Program-made: the position numbers and the translations under genes
Notes under the pieces: model-generated
The model's input: the letters and a program-made list of their open reading frames with translations, nothing else
Database searches by the model: none
Told to the model about the DNA's origin: nothing
In this document: positions 1 to 8,200 of the stretch, piece after piece
Numbering within the stretch: the stretch's first letter is position 1
Layout of the letters: each line of letters starts with the position of its first letter
Assembly (NCBI GenBank): GCA_035550655.1
Contig: DASZOU010000022.1
Span: 143,047 to 207,046, forward strand
Origin: DASZTV01 sp035550655
GTDB lineage: Bacteria > Actinomycetota > Actinomycetes > JAFAQI01
Direction: 5' to 3'
DNA length: 64,000 nt

Positions 1-263
1 TGGTCGCGGCCTACCCCGACCGCTACGTGCCGGCTTCGCCGTCGGGCAAGGCGGCTGCGGGCGACGTACCGGCCGGGGCCCGGTTGCTGACAACGCTTCC
101 CCTCGACGGGACCGGCGTCGGCCCGGGGCTGCTCGGCCCGCTCGCGGCCGGTGGCTCCGTCGTCTACGTGGCGGCGCCCGAGCTCGCCGCGAAGGTGGCC
201 GCCGACGAACGGGTGACGCACACCGCCGGAGTCGACGTCGCAGGCCTACCGCGCCTGGGCTAG
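1..263 (+). CDS. C-terminal end of a TIGR03089-like protein (partial)
   Basis: Only the last 86 residues are in the window, read from base 3 to a TAG stop; the gene starts upstream. The visible part is Ala/Gly-rich, has a hydrophobic stretch around GSVVYVAA and ends HTAGVDVAGLPRLG, a tail I associate with the actinobacterial TIGR03089 family (short proteins resembling the N-terminal part of AMP-forming acyl-CoA ligases, function unknown). In M. tuberculosis a gene of this kind (Rv3268) sits shortly before the fadE25/purE/purK block, which fits what follows here. Its last 18 bases overlap the end of the convergent acetoacetyl-CoA synthetase gene. The assignment rests on a short tail plus context. 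Confidence 0.55.
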   Translation, partial: VAAYPDRYVPASPSGKAAAGDVPAGARLLTTLPLDGTGVGPGLLGPLAAGGSVVYVAAPELAAKVAADERVTHTAGVDVAGLPRLG

Positions 264-2207
264 CTCCACGAACGGGGTCATCGACGCGGGATCGGCGAGT
301 GCGCCACGCGATACCGCCTTGTCGAGCGGCACGCCGGCGAGCACCCGCTTGACCGGCACTTCGCACTTCTTGCCGTTGATCGTTCGGGGCACCGCCGGCA
401 CCGCGATGACGTCGTCGGGCACGTGCCGCGGCGAGAGCTGCGCCCGGATCAGGCGGCGAACGTCGGCCGTCACGTCCTCGAGCGAGACTCCGTCAGCGAG
501 GACGACGAACAGCAAGAGCCGACCCTCGACGCCGGCGGCTGACGTGTCGATCACCAACGCGTCGAGGACGCCGGGCAACGACTCGACGACCCGGTAGAAC
601 TCCGACGTGCCCATCCGCACGCCACCCCGGTTGAGGGTCGAGTCGCTGCGGCCGTAGATGACGCATGATCCGTCGGCGGCGAACTTCACCCAGTCGCCGT
701 GCCGCCAGACGCCCGGGTAGGTCTCGAAGTACGACGCGCGCAGCCGCGAGCCGTCGGGGTCGTTCCAGAACCCGACCGGCATCGACGGCATCGGCTCGGT
801 GACCACCAGCTCGCCGACCTCATCGACGACCTCGTGACCGTCCTTGTCGTATGCCACGACTGCGCAGCCGAGCAGGCGGGCGGGAATCACGCCGGCTCGG
901 ACGCCGAGGTCGGGAGCACCCCCGACGAACGCCGTGCAGACGTCGGTGCCGCCCGACAGCGACGACAGCATCACGTCACCACCGACGGCGTCGTACACCC
1001 AGGCGAAGCCCTCCGGCGGAAGCGGGGCTCCGGTCGAGCCGACGGTACGGACCGCAGAGAGGTCGACCTCGTCCTTCGGACGCAAGCCCCCCTTCTCACA
1101 TGCCTGGATGAACGGCGCGCCCAGCCCCAAGCAGGTGATACCGGTCCGTTCGGCCAGCCGCCACAGCGCCATCTGGTCGGGGAAGGCCGGGTTGCCGTCG
1201 TAGAGCACGACTGCCGCACCGACGGCGAGGCCGGAGACGAGCAGGTTCCACATCATCCAGCCGGTGGTGCTGAACCAGAAGAAGCGATCCCCGGGGCCGA
1301 GATCAAGGTGCAGGCTGAGCTGCTTCGCGTGCTCGAGCAGCATTCCGCCGTGGCCGTGAAGGATCGGCTTGGGCAGCCCGGTCGTCCCCGAGGAGTAGAG
1401 CACCCACAACGGGTCGTCGAACGCCATCGGCTCGAAGGAGATGTGGCCGCCGACCGCCAAGAGCTCCGCCCAGCTCGTCGAGGCCGCAAGCGTCGCGGTC
1501 TCATCGAGATAGGGAACGAGGACGGTGTGACGCAGCGTGGGCAGCTTCGCCCGCAGCTCCTCGACGGTGCCGCGGATGTCGAACTGCTTGCCGCCGTAGC
1601 GGTAGCCGTCGACCGCGAGCAGCAGGACCGGCTCGATCTGGGTGAACCGGTCCGCGATCGCCGTCGGGCCGAAGTCAGGAGAGCAGCTCGACCAGATCGC
1701 GCCGAGACTCGCGGCGGCCAGCATCGCAACCAGCGCCTCGACGCCGTTCGGAAGCAACGCGACCACCCGGTCGCCCTTGCCGATTCCCTGCTGGGCCATC
1801 CAGTTGCGGACACTCGCCACCTGGGTGCGCAGCTCGCGTCGGCTCAACCTCAGCTCGCGGCCGTCCTCGCGCGCCGCGATGACCGCGAGGTCGTCGACGC
1901 CCACGCGTTGCAGCGGGTACAGCAGGTGCTCGGCGTAGCTCGTCCGCCCGCCGGGGAACCACTTCGCGCCCGGCATGACGCGGCCGGTGAGGACCGCGTC
2001 ATAAGGGGTGGACCACCGGATCCTTGCCCACGCCTCGAAGGCACCCCAGAAGTCCTCGAGGTGCTCGACCGACCAGCGGTGCAGCTGCTCGTACGACGCG
2101 AGGCTCACCTCTCGCTCCGCCTCGAGCCAGCGCTGGAAGTCGGCCAGCCGGGACGACGCGACGCGCTCGGGGCCAGGCGTCCAGAGCAGATCACCTTCGC
2201 TGACCAC
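246..2207 (-). CDS. acetoacetyl-CoA synthetase (acetoacetate--CoA ligase)
   Basis: AMP-forming ligase of the ANL superfamily that activates acetoacetate to acetoacetyl-CoA in the cytosol, linking ketone bodies to thiolase and HMG-CoA chemistry. In the 653-residue form, the N-terminal ACAS-type segment is followed by the phosphate-binding loop YSSGTTGLPKP (about 271-281), the SGGTD motif (about 419-423), a YGRSDSTLNRGG hinge region and the C-terminal catalytic lysine region TINGKKCEVP. Length and the WFPGGRTSYAEHLL motif fit acetoacetate rather than acetate ligases. The frame stays open further upstream, but GTG at 2207 lies 10 bases after the ferrochelatase stop and gives the family N-terminus SEGDLLWTPGPE, so I start there. 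It is the last gene of a three-gene minus-strand operon with an acyl-CoA dehydrogenase and ferrochelatase. Confidence 0.9.
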   Translation of the reverse strand: MVSEGDLLWTPGPERVASSRLADFQRWLEAEREVSLASYEQLHRWSVEHLEDFWGAFEAWARIRWSTPYDAVLTGRVMPGAKWFPGGRTSYAEHLLYPLQRVGVDDLAVIAAREDGRELRLSRRELRTQVASVRNWMAQQGIGKGDRVVALLPNGVEALVAMLAAASLGAIWSSCSPDFGPTAIADRFTQIEPVLLLAVDGYRYGGKQFDIRGTVEELRAKLPTLRHTVLVPYLDETATLAASTSWAELLAVGGHISFEPMAFDDPLWVLYSSGTTGLPKPILHGHGGMLLEHAKQLSLHLDLGPGDRFFWFSTTGWMMWNLLVSGLAVGAAVVLYDGNPAFPDQMALWRLAERTGITCLGLGAPFIQACEKGGLRPKDEVDLSAVRTVGSTGAPLPPEGFAWVYDAVGGDVMLSSLSGGTDVCTAFVGGAPDLGVRAGVIPARLLGCAVVAYDKDGHEVVDEVGELVVTEPMPSMPVGFWNDPDGSRLRASYFETYPGVWRHGDWVKFAADGSCVIYGRSDSTLNRGGVRMGTSEFYRVVESLPGVLDALVIDTSAAGVEGRLLLFVVLADGVSLEDVTADVRRLIRAQLSPRHVPDDVIAVPAVPRTINGKKCEVPVKRVLAGVPLDKAVSRGALADPASMTPFVELAQAR

Positions 2208-2217
2208 GAGCGGCAGG

Positions 2218-3237
2218 CTAACGAGTTTGGAAGCGGCAGCAGCCCGCGGGGCAGACGTCGTGCGACGGCCCGAGACCCGACAGCGCACGTCGCGGCGCGG
2301 CGCGGTCGAGCCGCTCTACGACCAGCTCCCGAATCATCGCAATGAACCTGTCATCCGCGGCGGGCGGCGCGGTGCGGTGGAAGCCGAGGCCGACCTTGGC
2401 CGCGGTCGCCGCGGCCTCGACATCGAGATCCCATCGAACCTCTATGTGGTCGCTGACGAACCCGATCGGGACGACGACGACGTCAGTGCCGCCGGTCGCG
2501 GCCACGCCGCGGGCGGCGTCGTTGACGTCCGGCACCAGCCAGGGCACCGACGGTGGCCCGCTGCGGCTGCAGTACGCCAGCTGGAATCCGATGCCGGGCG
2601 TGGCGGCGGCCACGAGGGCAGCGGCCGCGTCGAGCTGAGCGACGTACAGCCCCCCGGCGGGCCCGCTGGCGGCCGACATCGACTCGGGCACGGAATGGGC
2701 GACGAACAGGACTTGCGTCGTCGCGTGCCGGCCCGGATCGATCGCCTCGACCGCGGCACGCAGAGCGTCGCGCTGCGGCTCGATGAAGCCCGGGTGGTCG
2801 AAGTAGTGGCGCAGCTTGTGCAGCTCGGGCGCATTGGGACCGAGCGGCGCCGCGGCAGCAGCGAGGTCGTCCTGGTACTGCCGGCACGCGGAGTAGGACG
2901 CGTACGCGGAGGTCACGAAGACCAACGCGTTGCGGACCCCGCCGTCGGCCATCTCGCGGACGACGTCACCGACGTACGGCGACCAGTTGCGGTTCCCCCA
3001 GAACACGGGCAGGTCGACACCGTGTGCGGCGAAGTCCGCCTCGACGGCCGAGACGAGCGCTCGGTTCTGCGCGTTGATCGGCGAGACCCCACCGAAGTGC
3101 AGGTAGTGCTGCGCGACTTCCGCGAGCCGCTCGGCCGGCACGTCGCGGCCGCGGGTGACGTTCTCGAGGAACGGCATCACGTCGTCCGGTCCTTCCGGGC
3201 CGCCGAAGGACAGGACGAGGAGTGCGTCGTACGTCAG
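2218..3237 (-). CDS. hemH: ferrochelatase (coproporphyrin-type, Fe-S cluster-containing)
   Basis: Inserts ferrous iron into the porphyrin ring; actinobacterial members normally use coproporphyrin III (CpfC). Seen: VAHSVPES with the catalytic His, SDHIEVRWDLDVE with the catalytic Glu, an internal Cys in SYSACRQY, and a C-terminal CPAGCC cluster matching the [2Fe-2S] ligands known in mycobacterial ferrochelatase. The conserved first strand LTYDALLVLSFGGPEGPDDV is encoded upstream of the first standard start (GTG at 3180). The only open codon that includes it and is preceded by a Shine-Dalgarno-like GAAGG (8 bases away) is CTG at 3237; two codons beyond that (AGG and CGC lie between) there is an in-frame TGA. 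I therefore place the start at CTG 3237 (339 residues, normal length). It lies 27 bases after the acyl-CoA dehydrogenase stop and 10 before the acetoacetyl-CoA synthetase start. Confidence 0.88.
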   Translation of the reverse strand: MTYDALLVLSFGGPEGPDDVMPFLENVTRGRDVPAERLAEVAQHYLHFGGVSPINAQNRALVSAVEADFAAHGVDLPVFWGNRNWSPYVGDVVREMADGGVRNALVFVTSAYASYSACRQYQDDLAAAAAPLGPNAPELHKLRHYFDHPGFIEPQRDALRAAVEAIDPGRHATTQVLFVAHSVPESMSAASGPAGGLYVAQLDAAAALVAAATPGIGFQLAYCSRSGPPSVPWLVPDVNDAARGVAATGGTDVVVVPIGFVSDHIEVRWDLDVEAAATAAKVGLGFHRTAPPAADDRFIAMIRELVVERLDRAAPRRALSGLGPSHDVCPAGCCRFQTR

Positions 3238-3264
3238 CGCGCGCCTTCAATCAACGAGGGCCCC

Positions 3265-4434
3265 TTAGCGGACAGGGTTCGCCTTCAGCAGGTTGCGGGA
3301 CATCACCAGGCGCTGGATCTGGTTGGTGCCCTCGTAGATCTGGGTGATCTTCGCGTCGCGCATCATCCGCTCCAGCGGGAAGTCCCGGGTGTAGCCGTAG
3401 CCGCCGAGCAGCTGGACGCCGTCGGTCGTGACCTCCATCGCGGCGTCGGAGGCGAAGCACTTCGCCGCCGCGGACATGAAGGTGAGGTTCGGCGCGAGCC
3501 GCTCGGACAAGGCCGCTGCGGTGTAGATCAGGGAGCGGGCCGCCTCGGTCTTCATCGCCATGTCGGCGAGCATGAAGGAGACGCCCTGAAACTCCGCGAT
3601 CGGCTTGCCGAACTGCTTGCGCTCCTGGACGTACCGCGTGCAGTAGTCGACCGCCCCTTGCGCGATGCCGAGCGCCTGCGCCCCGATCGTCAGCCGGGTG
3701 TGGTCGAGGGTCCGCAACGCGGTCTTGAACCCGGTCCCTTGCTCACCGATCATCCGGTCGGCCGGGATCCGCACGTTGTCGAAGTAGACCTCGGCAGTCG
3801 GTGAGCCCTTGATGCCGAGCTTCTTCTCGGGTGCGCCGAAGCTGACGCCGCCGTCGTCCTTCTCCACGACGAAGGCCGAGATGCCGTTCGCGCCGAGCTC
3901 CGGGTCGGTCACGGCCATGACGGTGTAGAACTTCGAGACGCCCGCATTGGTGATCCAGCGCTTCACCCCGTTGAGCACCCAGGTGTCACCGTCGCGCTCC
4001 GCCCTCGTCTTCATGCTGCCGGCGTCGCTGCCGGCGTCCGGCTCCGACAGGCAGTAGCTGAACATGCCCTCGCCGGCGGCCAGCCTGGGCAGGTAGGCCT
4101 GCTTGAGCTCCTCGCCGCCCGACAGCATCAGACCCATCGTGCCGAGCTTGTTGACGGCCGGAATGAGCGAGGATGCCGCACAGGCGCGCGCGACCTCTTC
4201 GATCACGATGGCCGAGGCGATCGCATCGGCGCCGATCCCGCCGTACTCCTCCGGCACGTGCACGGCATGCAGCTCTGCTGCCACCAGCGCGTCGTGCACG
4301 TCCCACGGGAACTCTGCTGCCTCGTCGATCGCCGCCGCACGCGGGGCGATCTTGTCGTCCGCGAGCTCGCGCACAGTCTTGCGGAGCAGCTGGTGCTCCT
4401 CGGGAAGGGTGAAGAGGTCGAACGCCGGATTCAC
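3265..4434 (-). CDS. acyl-CoA dehydrogenase (FadE25-like)
   Basis: Flavin-dependent alpha,beta-dehydrogenation of an acyl-CoA, passing electrons to ETF. Of 389 residues, the N-terminal helical domain (1-120) is followed by the beta domain with CLSEPDAGSDAGS and GVKRWITNAG (FAD and substrate contacts), and the C-terminal helical domain with QLLGGYGYTRDFPLERMMRDAK and IYEGTNQIQR, whose Glu is the usual catalytic base. Substrate chain length cannot be read; relatives handle short/branched or general acyl-CoAs. GTG at 4434 is the start: a TACCAT -10 hexamer lies 6 bases upstream, implying a leaderless transcript. It heads the operon with hemH and acetoacetyl-CoA synthetase and diverges from the UDP-glucose dehydrogenase gene 49 bases away. 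Confidence 0.92.
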   Translation of the reverse strand: MNPAFDLFTLPEEHQLLRKTVRELADDKIAPRAAAIDEAAEFPWDVHDALVAAELHAVHVPEEYGGIGADAIASAIVIEEVARACAASSLIPAVNKLGTMGLMLSGGEELKQAYLPRLAAGEGMFSYCLSEPDAGSDAGSMKTRAERDGDTWVLNGVKRWITNAGVSKFYTVMAVTDPELGANGISAFVVEKDDGGVSFGAPEKKLGIKGSPTAEVYFDNVRIPADRMIGEQGTGFKTALRTLDHTRLTIGAQALGIAQGAVDYCTRYVQERKQFGKPIAEFQGVSFMLADMAMKTEAARSLIYTAAALSERLAPNLTFMSAAAKCFASDAAMEVTTDGVQLLGGYGYTRDFPLERMMRDAKITQIYEGTNQIQRLVMSRNLLKANPVR

Positions 4435-4440
4435 CCGGTC

Positions 4441-4446
4441 ATGGTA
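4441..4446 (-). promoter_or_regulatory. -10 element of leaderless acyl-CoA dehydrogenase gene
   Basis: TACCAT on the minus strand, ending 6 bases before the GTG at 4434. This is the TAnnnT spacing expected when transcription starts at the first base of the coding region. No convincing -35 is visible. Confidence 0.5.
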
Positions 4447-4471
4447 GGCGGCGCCCCGGGCCGACTGGTCC

Positions 4472-4477
4472 TACCCT
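4472..4477 (+). promoter_or_regulatory. -10 element of leaderless ugd
   Basis: TACCCT followed by six bases and the ATG at 4484, the leaderless arrangement. It lies back to back with the minus-strand TACCAT at 4441-4446 in the same 49-base divergent gap. Confidence 0.5.
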
Positions 4478-4483
4478 TGCCGC

Positions 4484-5806
4484 ATGAGCGCACCTCGCAT
4501 GACCGTGCTCGGCACCGGCTACCTCGGTGCGACGCACGCCGTCTGCATGGCCTCGCTCGGCTTCGAGGTCCTCGGCCTGGACGTCGACGCCGCCAAAGTC
4601 GCGCGGCTGTCCAGCGGAGAGGTCCCGTTCTACGAACCGGGGCTCGAGCCGCTCCTGCGCAAGACGCTCGCCAGTGGCCGGTTGCGGTTCACGACCTCCT
4701 ACGAAGAGGTTGCCGCGTTCGGCGACGTTCACTTTCTCTGCGTCGGGACGCCGCAGAAGGAGAACGAGTACGCCGCGGACCTCGACTTCGTCTATACGGC
4801 CGTCACCAGTCTCGCGCCTTTGCTCACCCGGCCCTGCGTGTTCGCGGGCAAGTCAACCGTGCCGGTCGGCACCGCCGAGCGGATCGCGGCGCGAATCGCC
4901 GAAACGGCTCCGGCCGGCGCGGACGTCGAGGTCGTGTGGAACCCGGAGTTCCTTCGCGAGGGCTTTGCCGTCGACGACACCCTCCACCCGGATCGGCTCG
5001 TCTTCGGTGTGACGTCCGAGCGCGGCGAGCAGGCGATGCGCGAGGCCTATGCCCCCGTGATCGCCGGCGGGACTCCGGTCGTCGTCACCGACCTCGCCAC
5101 CGCGCAGCTCGTGAAGGTCGCCGCCAACGCGTTCCTGGCCACCAAGATCTCGTTCATCAACGCGATGGCTGAGGTGTGCGAGGCCACACACGCCGACGTC
5201 ACGAAGCTGTCCGAAGCGCTGTCCCACGACACCCGGATCGGCGGTCGGTTCCTCAACGCGGGTCTGGGCTTCGGCGGCGGCTGCCTGCCGAAGGACATCC
5301 GCGCCTTCATGGCGCGCGCCGGCGAGCTCGGCGTCGACCAGGCGCTCACCTTCCTGACGGACGTCGACGCGATCAACCTGCGGCGGCGAGCCCGGATGGT
5401 CGACCTGGCCAGGGAGCTGCTCGAGGACTCGCTGACGAACCGCCGCATCGCGATCCTCGGGGCCGCGTTCAAGCCGAACAGCGACGACATCCGCGACTCC
5501 CCCGCCCTCGATGTGGCGACCCGACTGCATCACGCGGGCGCGGAGGTCTCCGTCTACGACCCCGCCGCGATGGACAACGCCCGGGTTCGCTACCCGGACC
5601 TGAGCTACGCCGCCTCGACACTGGAGGCGGCTCAGGGCGCGGACCTCGTGCTCCTGCTGACCGAGTGGCTGGAGTTCCGCGAGGCCGATCCGGCCGTGCT
5701 GGCGGACGTGGTCGCGGCGCGCAACATCGTCGACGGCCGCAATGCGCTCGATCCCGATCGCTGGCGAGCCGCCGGGTGGACATATCGCGCACTCGGCCGT
5801 CCCTGA
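4484..5806 (+). CDS. ugd: UDP-glucose 6-dehydrogenase
   Basis: NAD-dependent four-electron oxidation of UDP-glucose to UDP-glucuronate, a precursor for surface polysaccharides. Of 440 residues, the N-terminal Rossmann motif is TVLGTGYLGATHAVCMA (about 5-21), then VPFYEPGLEPLL, the FLCVGTPQKENEYAADL segment, NPEFLREGFA, the central helix QLVKVAANAFLATKISFINA, and the catalytic Cys loop GFGGGCLPKDIRAF. The C-terminal UDP-binding domain carries AAFKPNSDDIRDSPALDV. All family landmarks are present at normal length. It is apparently monocistronic, with a leaderless-type promoter directly before the ATG. Its product could feed glycosyltransferases such as those around 33-41 kb, but nothing in the sequence links them directly. 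Confidence 0.95.
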   Translation: MSAPRMTVLGTGYLGATHAVCMASLGFEVLGLDVDAAKVARLSSGEVPFYEPGLEPLLRKTLASGRLRFTTSYEEVAAFGDVHFLCVGTPQKENEYAADLDFVYTAVTSLAPLLTRPCVFAGKSTVPVGTAERIAARIAETAPAGADVEVVWNPEFLREGFAVDDTLHPDRLVFGVTSERGEQAMREAYAPVIAGGTPVVVTDLATAQLVKVAANAFLATKISFINAMAEVCEATHADVTKLSEALSHDTRIGGRFLNAGLGFGGGCLPKDIRAFMARAGELGVDQALTFLTDVDAINLRRRARMVDLARELLEDSLTNRRIAILGAAFKPNSDDIRDSPALDVATRLHHAGAEVSVYDPAAMDNARVRYPDLSYAASTLEAAQGADLVLLLTEWLEFREADPAVLADVVAARNIVDGRNALDPDRWRAAGWTYRALGRP

Positions 5807-5933
5807 CGTCACCTCAGAGACCCCGCCACGCTCAGATCTGACAGCGCGTCGCCAGATGTCGCCCGATCGGCCCCTTGTTCCGGCTTTACCCGCTATCGAG
5901 ACTTAATGAGGGGCTCGGGGGTAGGACCGGATC

Positions 5934-6110
5934 GTGATGAGCGACGACCGCTCGATAGAAGATGGCCAGCGTGAGCTGGTGATCGCACTGCGCCTGCTCG
6001 AGAGCGGCGTCCCGCTGTCGTTGCTGCTCGACCTCGCCGGGCCGCCCCACTCAGCCGAGATCTATCAGGCGGAGTCGGGCCCGGCCGAATGGCTGGTGGG
6101 CGCGCCCTGA
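5934..6110 (+). CDS. small hypothetical protein (58 aa)
   Basis: Short reading frame GTG-ATG-AGC... to TGA at 6108. AGGA (in GGGGGTAGGA) stands 7 bases before the GTG, and third codon positions are strongly G/C, as in neighbouring real genes. The product is acidic at the N-terminus (SDDRSIEDGQRELV), then an amphipathic/hydrophobic part ALRLLESGVPLSLLLDLA, and ends SGPAEWLVGAP. I know no function. The LLESGVPLSLLLDL stretch looks like a helical protein-interaction segment rather than a membrane span. The last 46 bases overlap the end of menE, which is convergent. It is not part of the menA operon. Confidence 0.55.
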   Translation: MMSDDRSIEDGQRELVIALRLLESGVPLSLLLDLAGPPHSAEIYQAESGPAEWLVGAP

Positions 6111-7249
6111 GCTGCCTCGCTCGCCAGTGCGAGCCGGCGGGCCGCAAGCCGGTCCGGCTTGCCGGACGACAGCCGCGGCATCGCCGCCACCACGACCAGG
6201 CCCCGGGGTAGCGCAGCAGCCGACAGTGTCGCGCGGCACCAGTCGCGCAGCTCGGCGAGCGACGGCGCCGGCTCGACGCGCGAGACGACGACAGCGACCA
6301 CGCGTTCGCCCCAGCGGGCATCCGGCACCCCCACCACCTCGGCGTCGGCGATCGCCGGGTGACGCCGAAGCTCCTCCCCGACGTCACCGGCCACGACGTT
6401 GACGCCACCCGTCACGATCACGTCGTCCAGGCGGCTGAGGACCCGCAACCGCCCGTCCTCCTGCCGCTGCCCGAGGTCGTTCGTCAGCAGCCAGCCCGCG
6501 TCGAACACCGCCGACGTGAGATCTGGACGGCACCGGTAGCCCTTCATCAGCATCGGACCGCGCAGCGCGATCCGCCCGTCGGCCCGCACCTCGAAGTCGA
6601 CCCCGTCGAGCGGAACCCCGTCGTACACGCAGCCGCCTGCCGTCTCGCTCATGCCGTACGTCGTGATGACGGGAACCCTCGCCTCGCGGGCGCGGTCGAG
6701 CAGGTCCTCACTCGCGGCGCCGCCGCCGAGCAGGACGACGCGGAACCGGCCGAGGTCGACCCCCTCGTCGAGCAACGTCACCAGCTGCGCCGGCACCAGC
6801 GACGTCAAAGTCGCCTCCGCCGCCGCGAAACGGGCCACCTCGAACCGCTCGTGGACCACGAGCGGGATCCCGAACCGCCGGGCCCGCAGCATCACCTGGA
6901 GTCCGCCGACGTGATGCCAGGGCAAGCACGACAGCCAGACGTCGTCCGGCTCCCGTCCGATCCGTGCGTGCACTGCGTCGTTCGCCGCCTCGATCGCCGC
7001 GTGCGTCAGCTCGACGCCCTTGGGCTGGCCGGTGGTTCCCGAGGTCGCGATGACGAGGGCGACGTCGGCATCCACCGGCTGGTCCGGCGCCATCGCGGCA
7101 AGCAATCCTGCCTGCACCGGCGCCGGCGCCGCCGGGTCCAGCGGCAGCACCGCGTGGCCCTCCGCCCACGCCGCCTCGAGTGCGGCCACGAACGCTTCGC
7201 CGGGCGGCATCGCCAGGCTGATGAGAGAGCGGGATCGGGCGGCTGGCAT
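6065..7249 (-). CDS. menE: o-succinylbenzoate--CoA ligase MenE
   Basis: Activates o-succinylbenzoate to its CoA thioester in menaquinone synthesis. Of 394 residues, at the short end for the family, the N-terminal part is reduced as is usual for actinobacterial MenE. Seen: the P-loop IATSGTTGQPKGVEL (about 68-82), LPWHHVGGLQ, the TTYGMSETAGG adenine-binding motif, GWLLTNDLGQ, the RLDDVIVTGGVNV hinge, and the C-terminal LSSGKPDRLA with the A10 lysine. Its place opposite menA-menC-menD supports the specificity over a general acyl-CoA ligase. Start is ATG 7249; a TAGCGT -10-like hexamer lies 10 bases upstream, so any leader is very short. Confidence 0.9.
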   Translation of the reverse strand: MPAARSRSLISLAMPPGEAFVAALEAAWAEGHAVLPLDPAAPAPVQAGLLAAMAPDQPVDADVALVIATSGTTGQPKGVELTHAAIEAANDAVHARIGREPDDVWLSCLPWHHVGGLQVMLRARRFGIPLVVHERFEVARFAAAEATLTSLVPAQLVTLLDEGVDLGRFRVVLLGGGAASEDLLDRAREARVPVITTYGMSETAGGCVYDGVPLDGVDFEVRADGRIALRGPMLMKGYRCRPDLTSAVFDAGWLLTNDLGQRQEDGRLRVLSRLDDVIVTGGVNVVAGDVGEELRRHPAIADAEVVGVPDARWGERVVAVVVSRVEPAPSLAELRDWCRATLSAAALPRGLVVVAAMPRLSSGKPDRLAARRLALASEAAQGAPTSHSAGPDSA

Positions 7250-7294
7250 CGTGGTGACGACGCTAGACGCCGCACAGAGGAGGAGCCCGCAGCC

Positions 7295-8200
7295 GTGGCC
7301 GACGAGCGACCATCGCCGGTAATGGTGTGGATCGAGGCCGCTCGGCCGCGAACGCTGCCCGCCTCGCTGGCACCGGTCGTCGTCGGGACCGCCGCGGGGG
7401 TCAGCGCCGAGGGTGTGTCACACCTGTCGGCCGTTCGCTTCGCCCTCGTCGTCGTCGTCGCGCTCGCCGTGCAGGTGGCGGTCAACTACGCCAACGACTA
7501 TTTCGACGGAGTGAGAGGCGTCGACACCGTCCAGCGCGCCGGACCCCGCCGTGCCGTCGCGAGCGGCCTGGTGTCGCCGCGGGCAATGCGGGTCGCGATC
7601 GGGGCCGCCATGGCCGTCGCGGCAGCTGCCGGCTTCGCGCTTGCGGCCGTCACGTCGTGGTGGCTGCTGCTCGTAGGGGGTGCGGCGTTCGTGGCCCTGC
7701 TCGGCTACAGCGGCGGCCCGCGCCCCTACGCCTCGGCCGGGCTGGGCGAGGTCTTCGTCTTCGTCTTCTTCGGCCTCGTCGCGACTTTGGGGTCGTCGTA
7801 CGTGCAGCACGCCCGGCTCCCGGCGACCGCCTGGATCGCGGCAGTCGCCACCGGAGTGCTCGCGGTCGCGATCCTCGTGGTGAACAACCTCCGCGACGTG
7901 CCGACCGATGCGATCGCCGGCAAGCGAACGCTTGCGGTTCGCATCGGCGAAGCGCGCACCCGCCAGCTGTTCGTCGGCGCCATCACCCTCGGCCTCGGGC
8001 TCGCGGTGGTCGGTGAGCCGGTCGCGGCTCGATCGGCCTGGCCGCTGCTCGCGCTGCTCGCGGTTCCGCTCGCGCGCGAACCCATCGCCGCGGTGCGCGG
8101 CGGCGGAGTGGGCCGGGCGCTGATCCCGGCGCTCGGCGGCACGGGCCGGCTGGAGCTCGCAGTGGCGGTGCTCCTCGCCACCGGCTTGCTGATTGGGTGA
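7295..8200 (+). CDS. menA: 1,4-dihydroxy-2-naphthoate polyprenyltransferase MenA
   Basis: Membrane UbiA-family prenyltransferase that attaches the polyprenyl tail to dihydroxynaphthoate, giving demethylmenaquinone. About 301 residues with some eight membrane helices. The two Asp-rich prenyl-diphosphate/Mg motifs are NYANDYFDGVRGVD (about 60-75) and NNLRDVPTDAIAGKRTLAVR (about 190-210). I start at GTG 7295, which has a strong GAGGAGGAG 9 bases upstream; an internal ATG at 7322 would be the only alternative. The 3' end overlaps menC by 4 bases (GTGA), so menA-menC-menD are translationally coupled. Confidence 0.93.
   Translation: MADERPSPVMVWIEAARPRTLPASLAPVVVGTAAGVSAEGVSHLSAVRFALVVVVALAVQVAVNYANDYFDGVRGVDTVQRAGPRRAVASGLVSPRAMRVAIGAAMAVAAAAGFALAAVTSWWLLLVGGAAFVALLGYSGGPRPYASAGLGEVFVFVFFGLVATLGSSYVQHARLPATAWIAAVATGVLAVAILVVNNLRDVPTDAIAGKRTLAVRIGEARTRQLFVGAITLGLGLAVVGEPVAARSAWPLLALLAVPLAREPIAAVRGGGVGRALIPALGGTGRLELAVAVLLATGLLIG

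Noticed and set aside
699..3804. Long plus-strand open frames (548 and 598 codons) over acetoacetyl-CoA synthetase, ferrochelatase and the acyl-CoA dehydrogenase
   Set aside because: Arg/Pro/Ala-rich with no domain, exactly antisense to well-supported genes.
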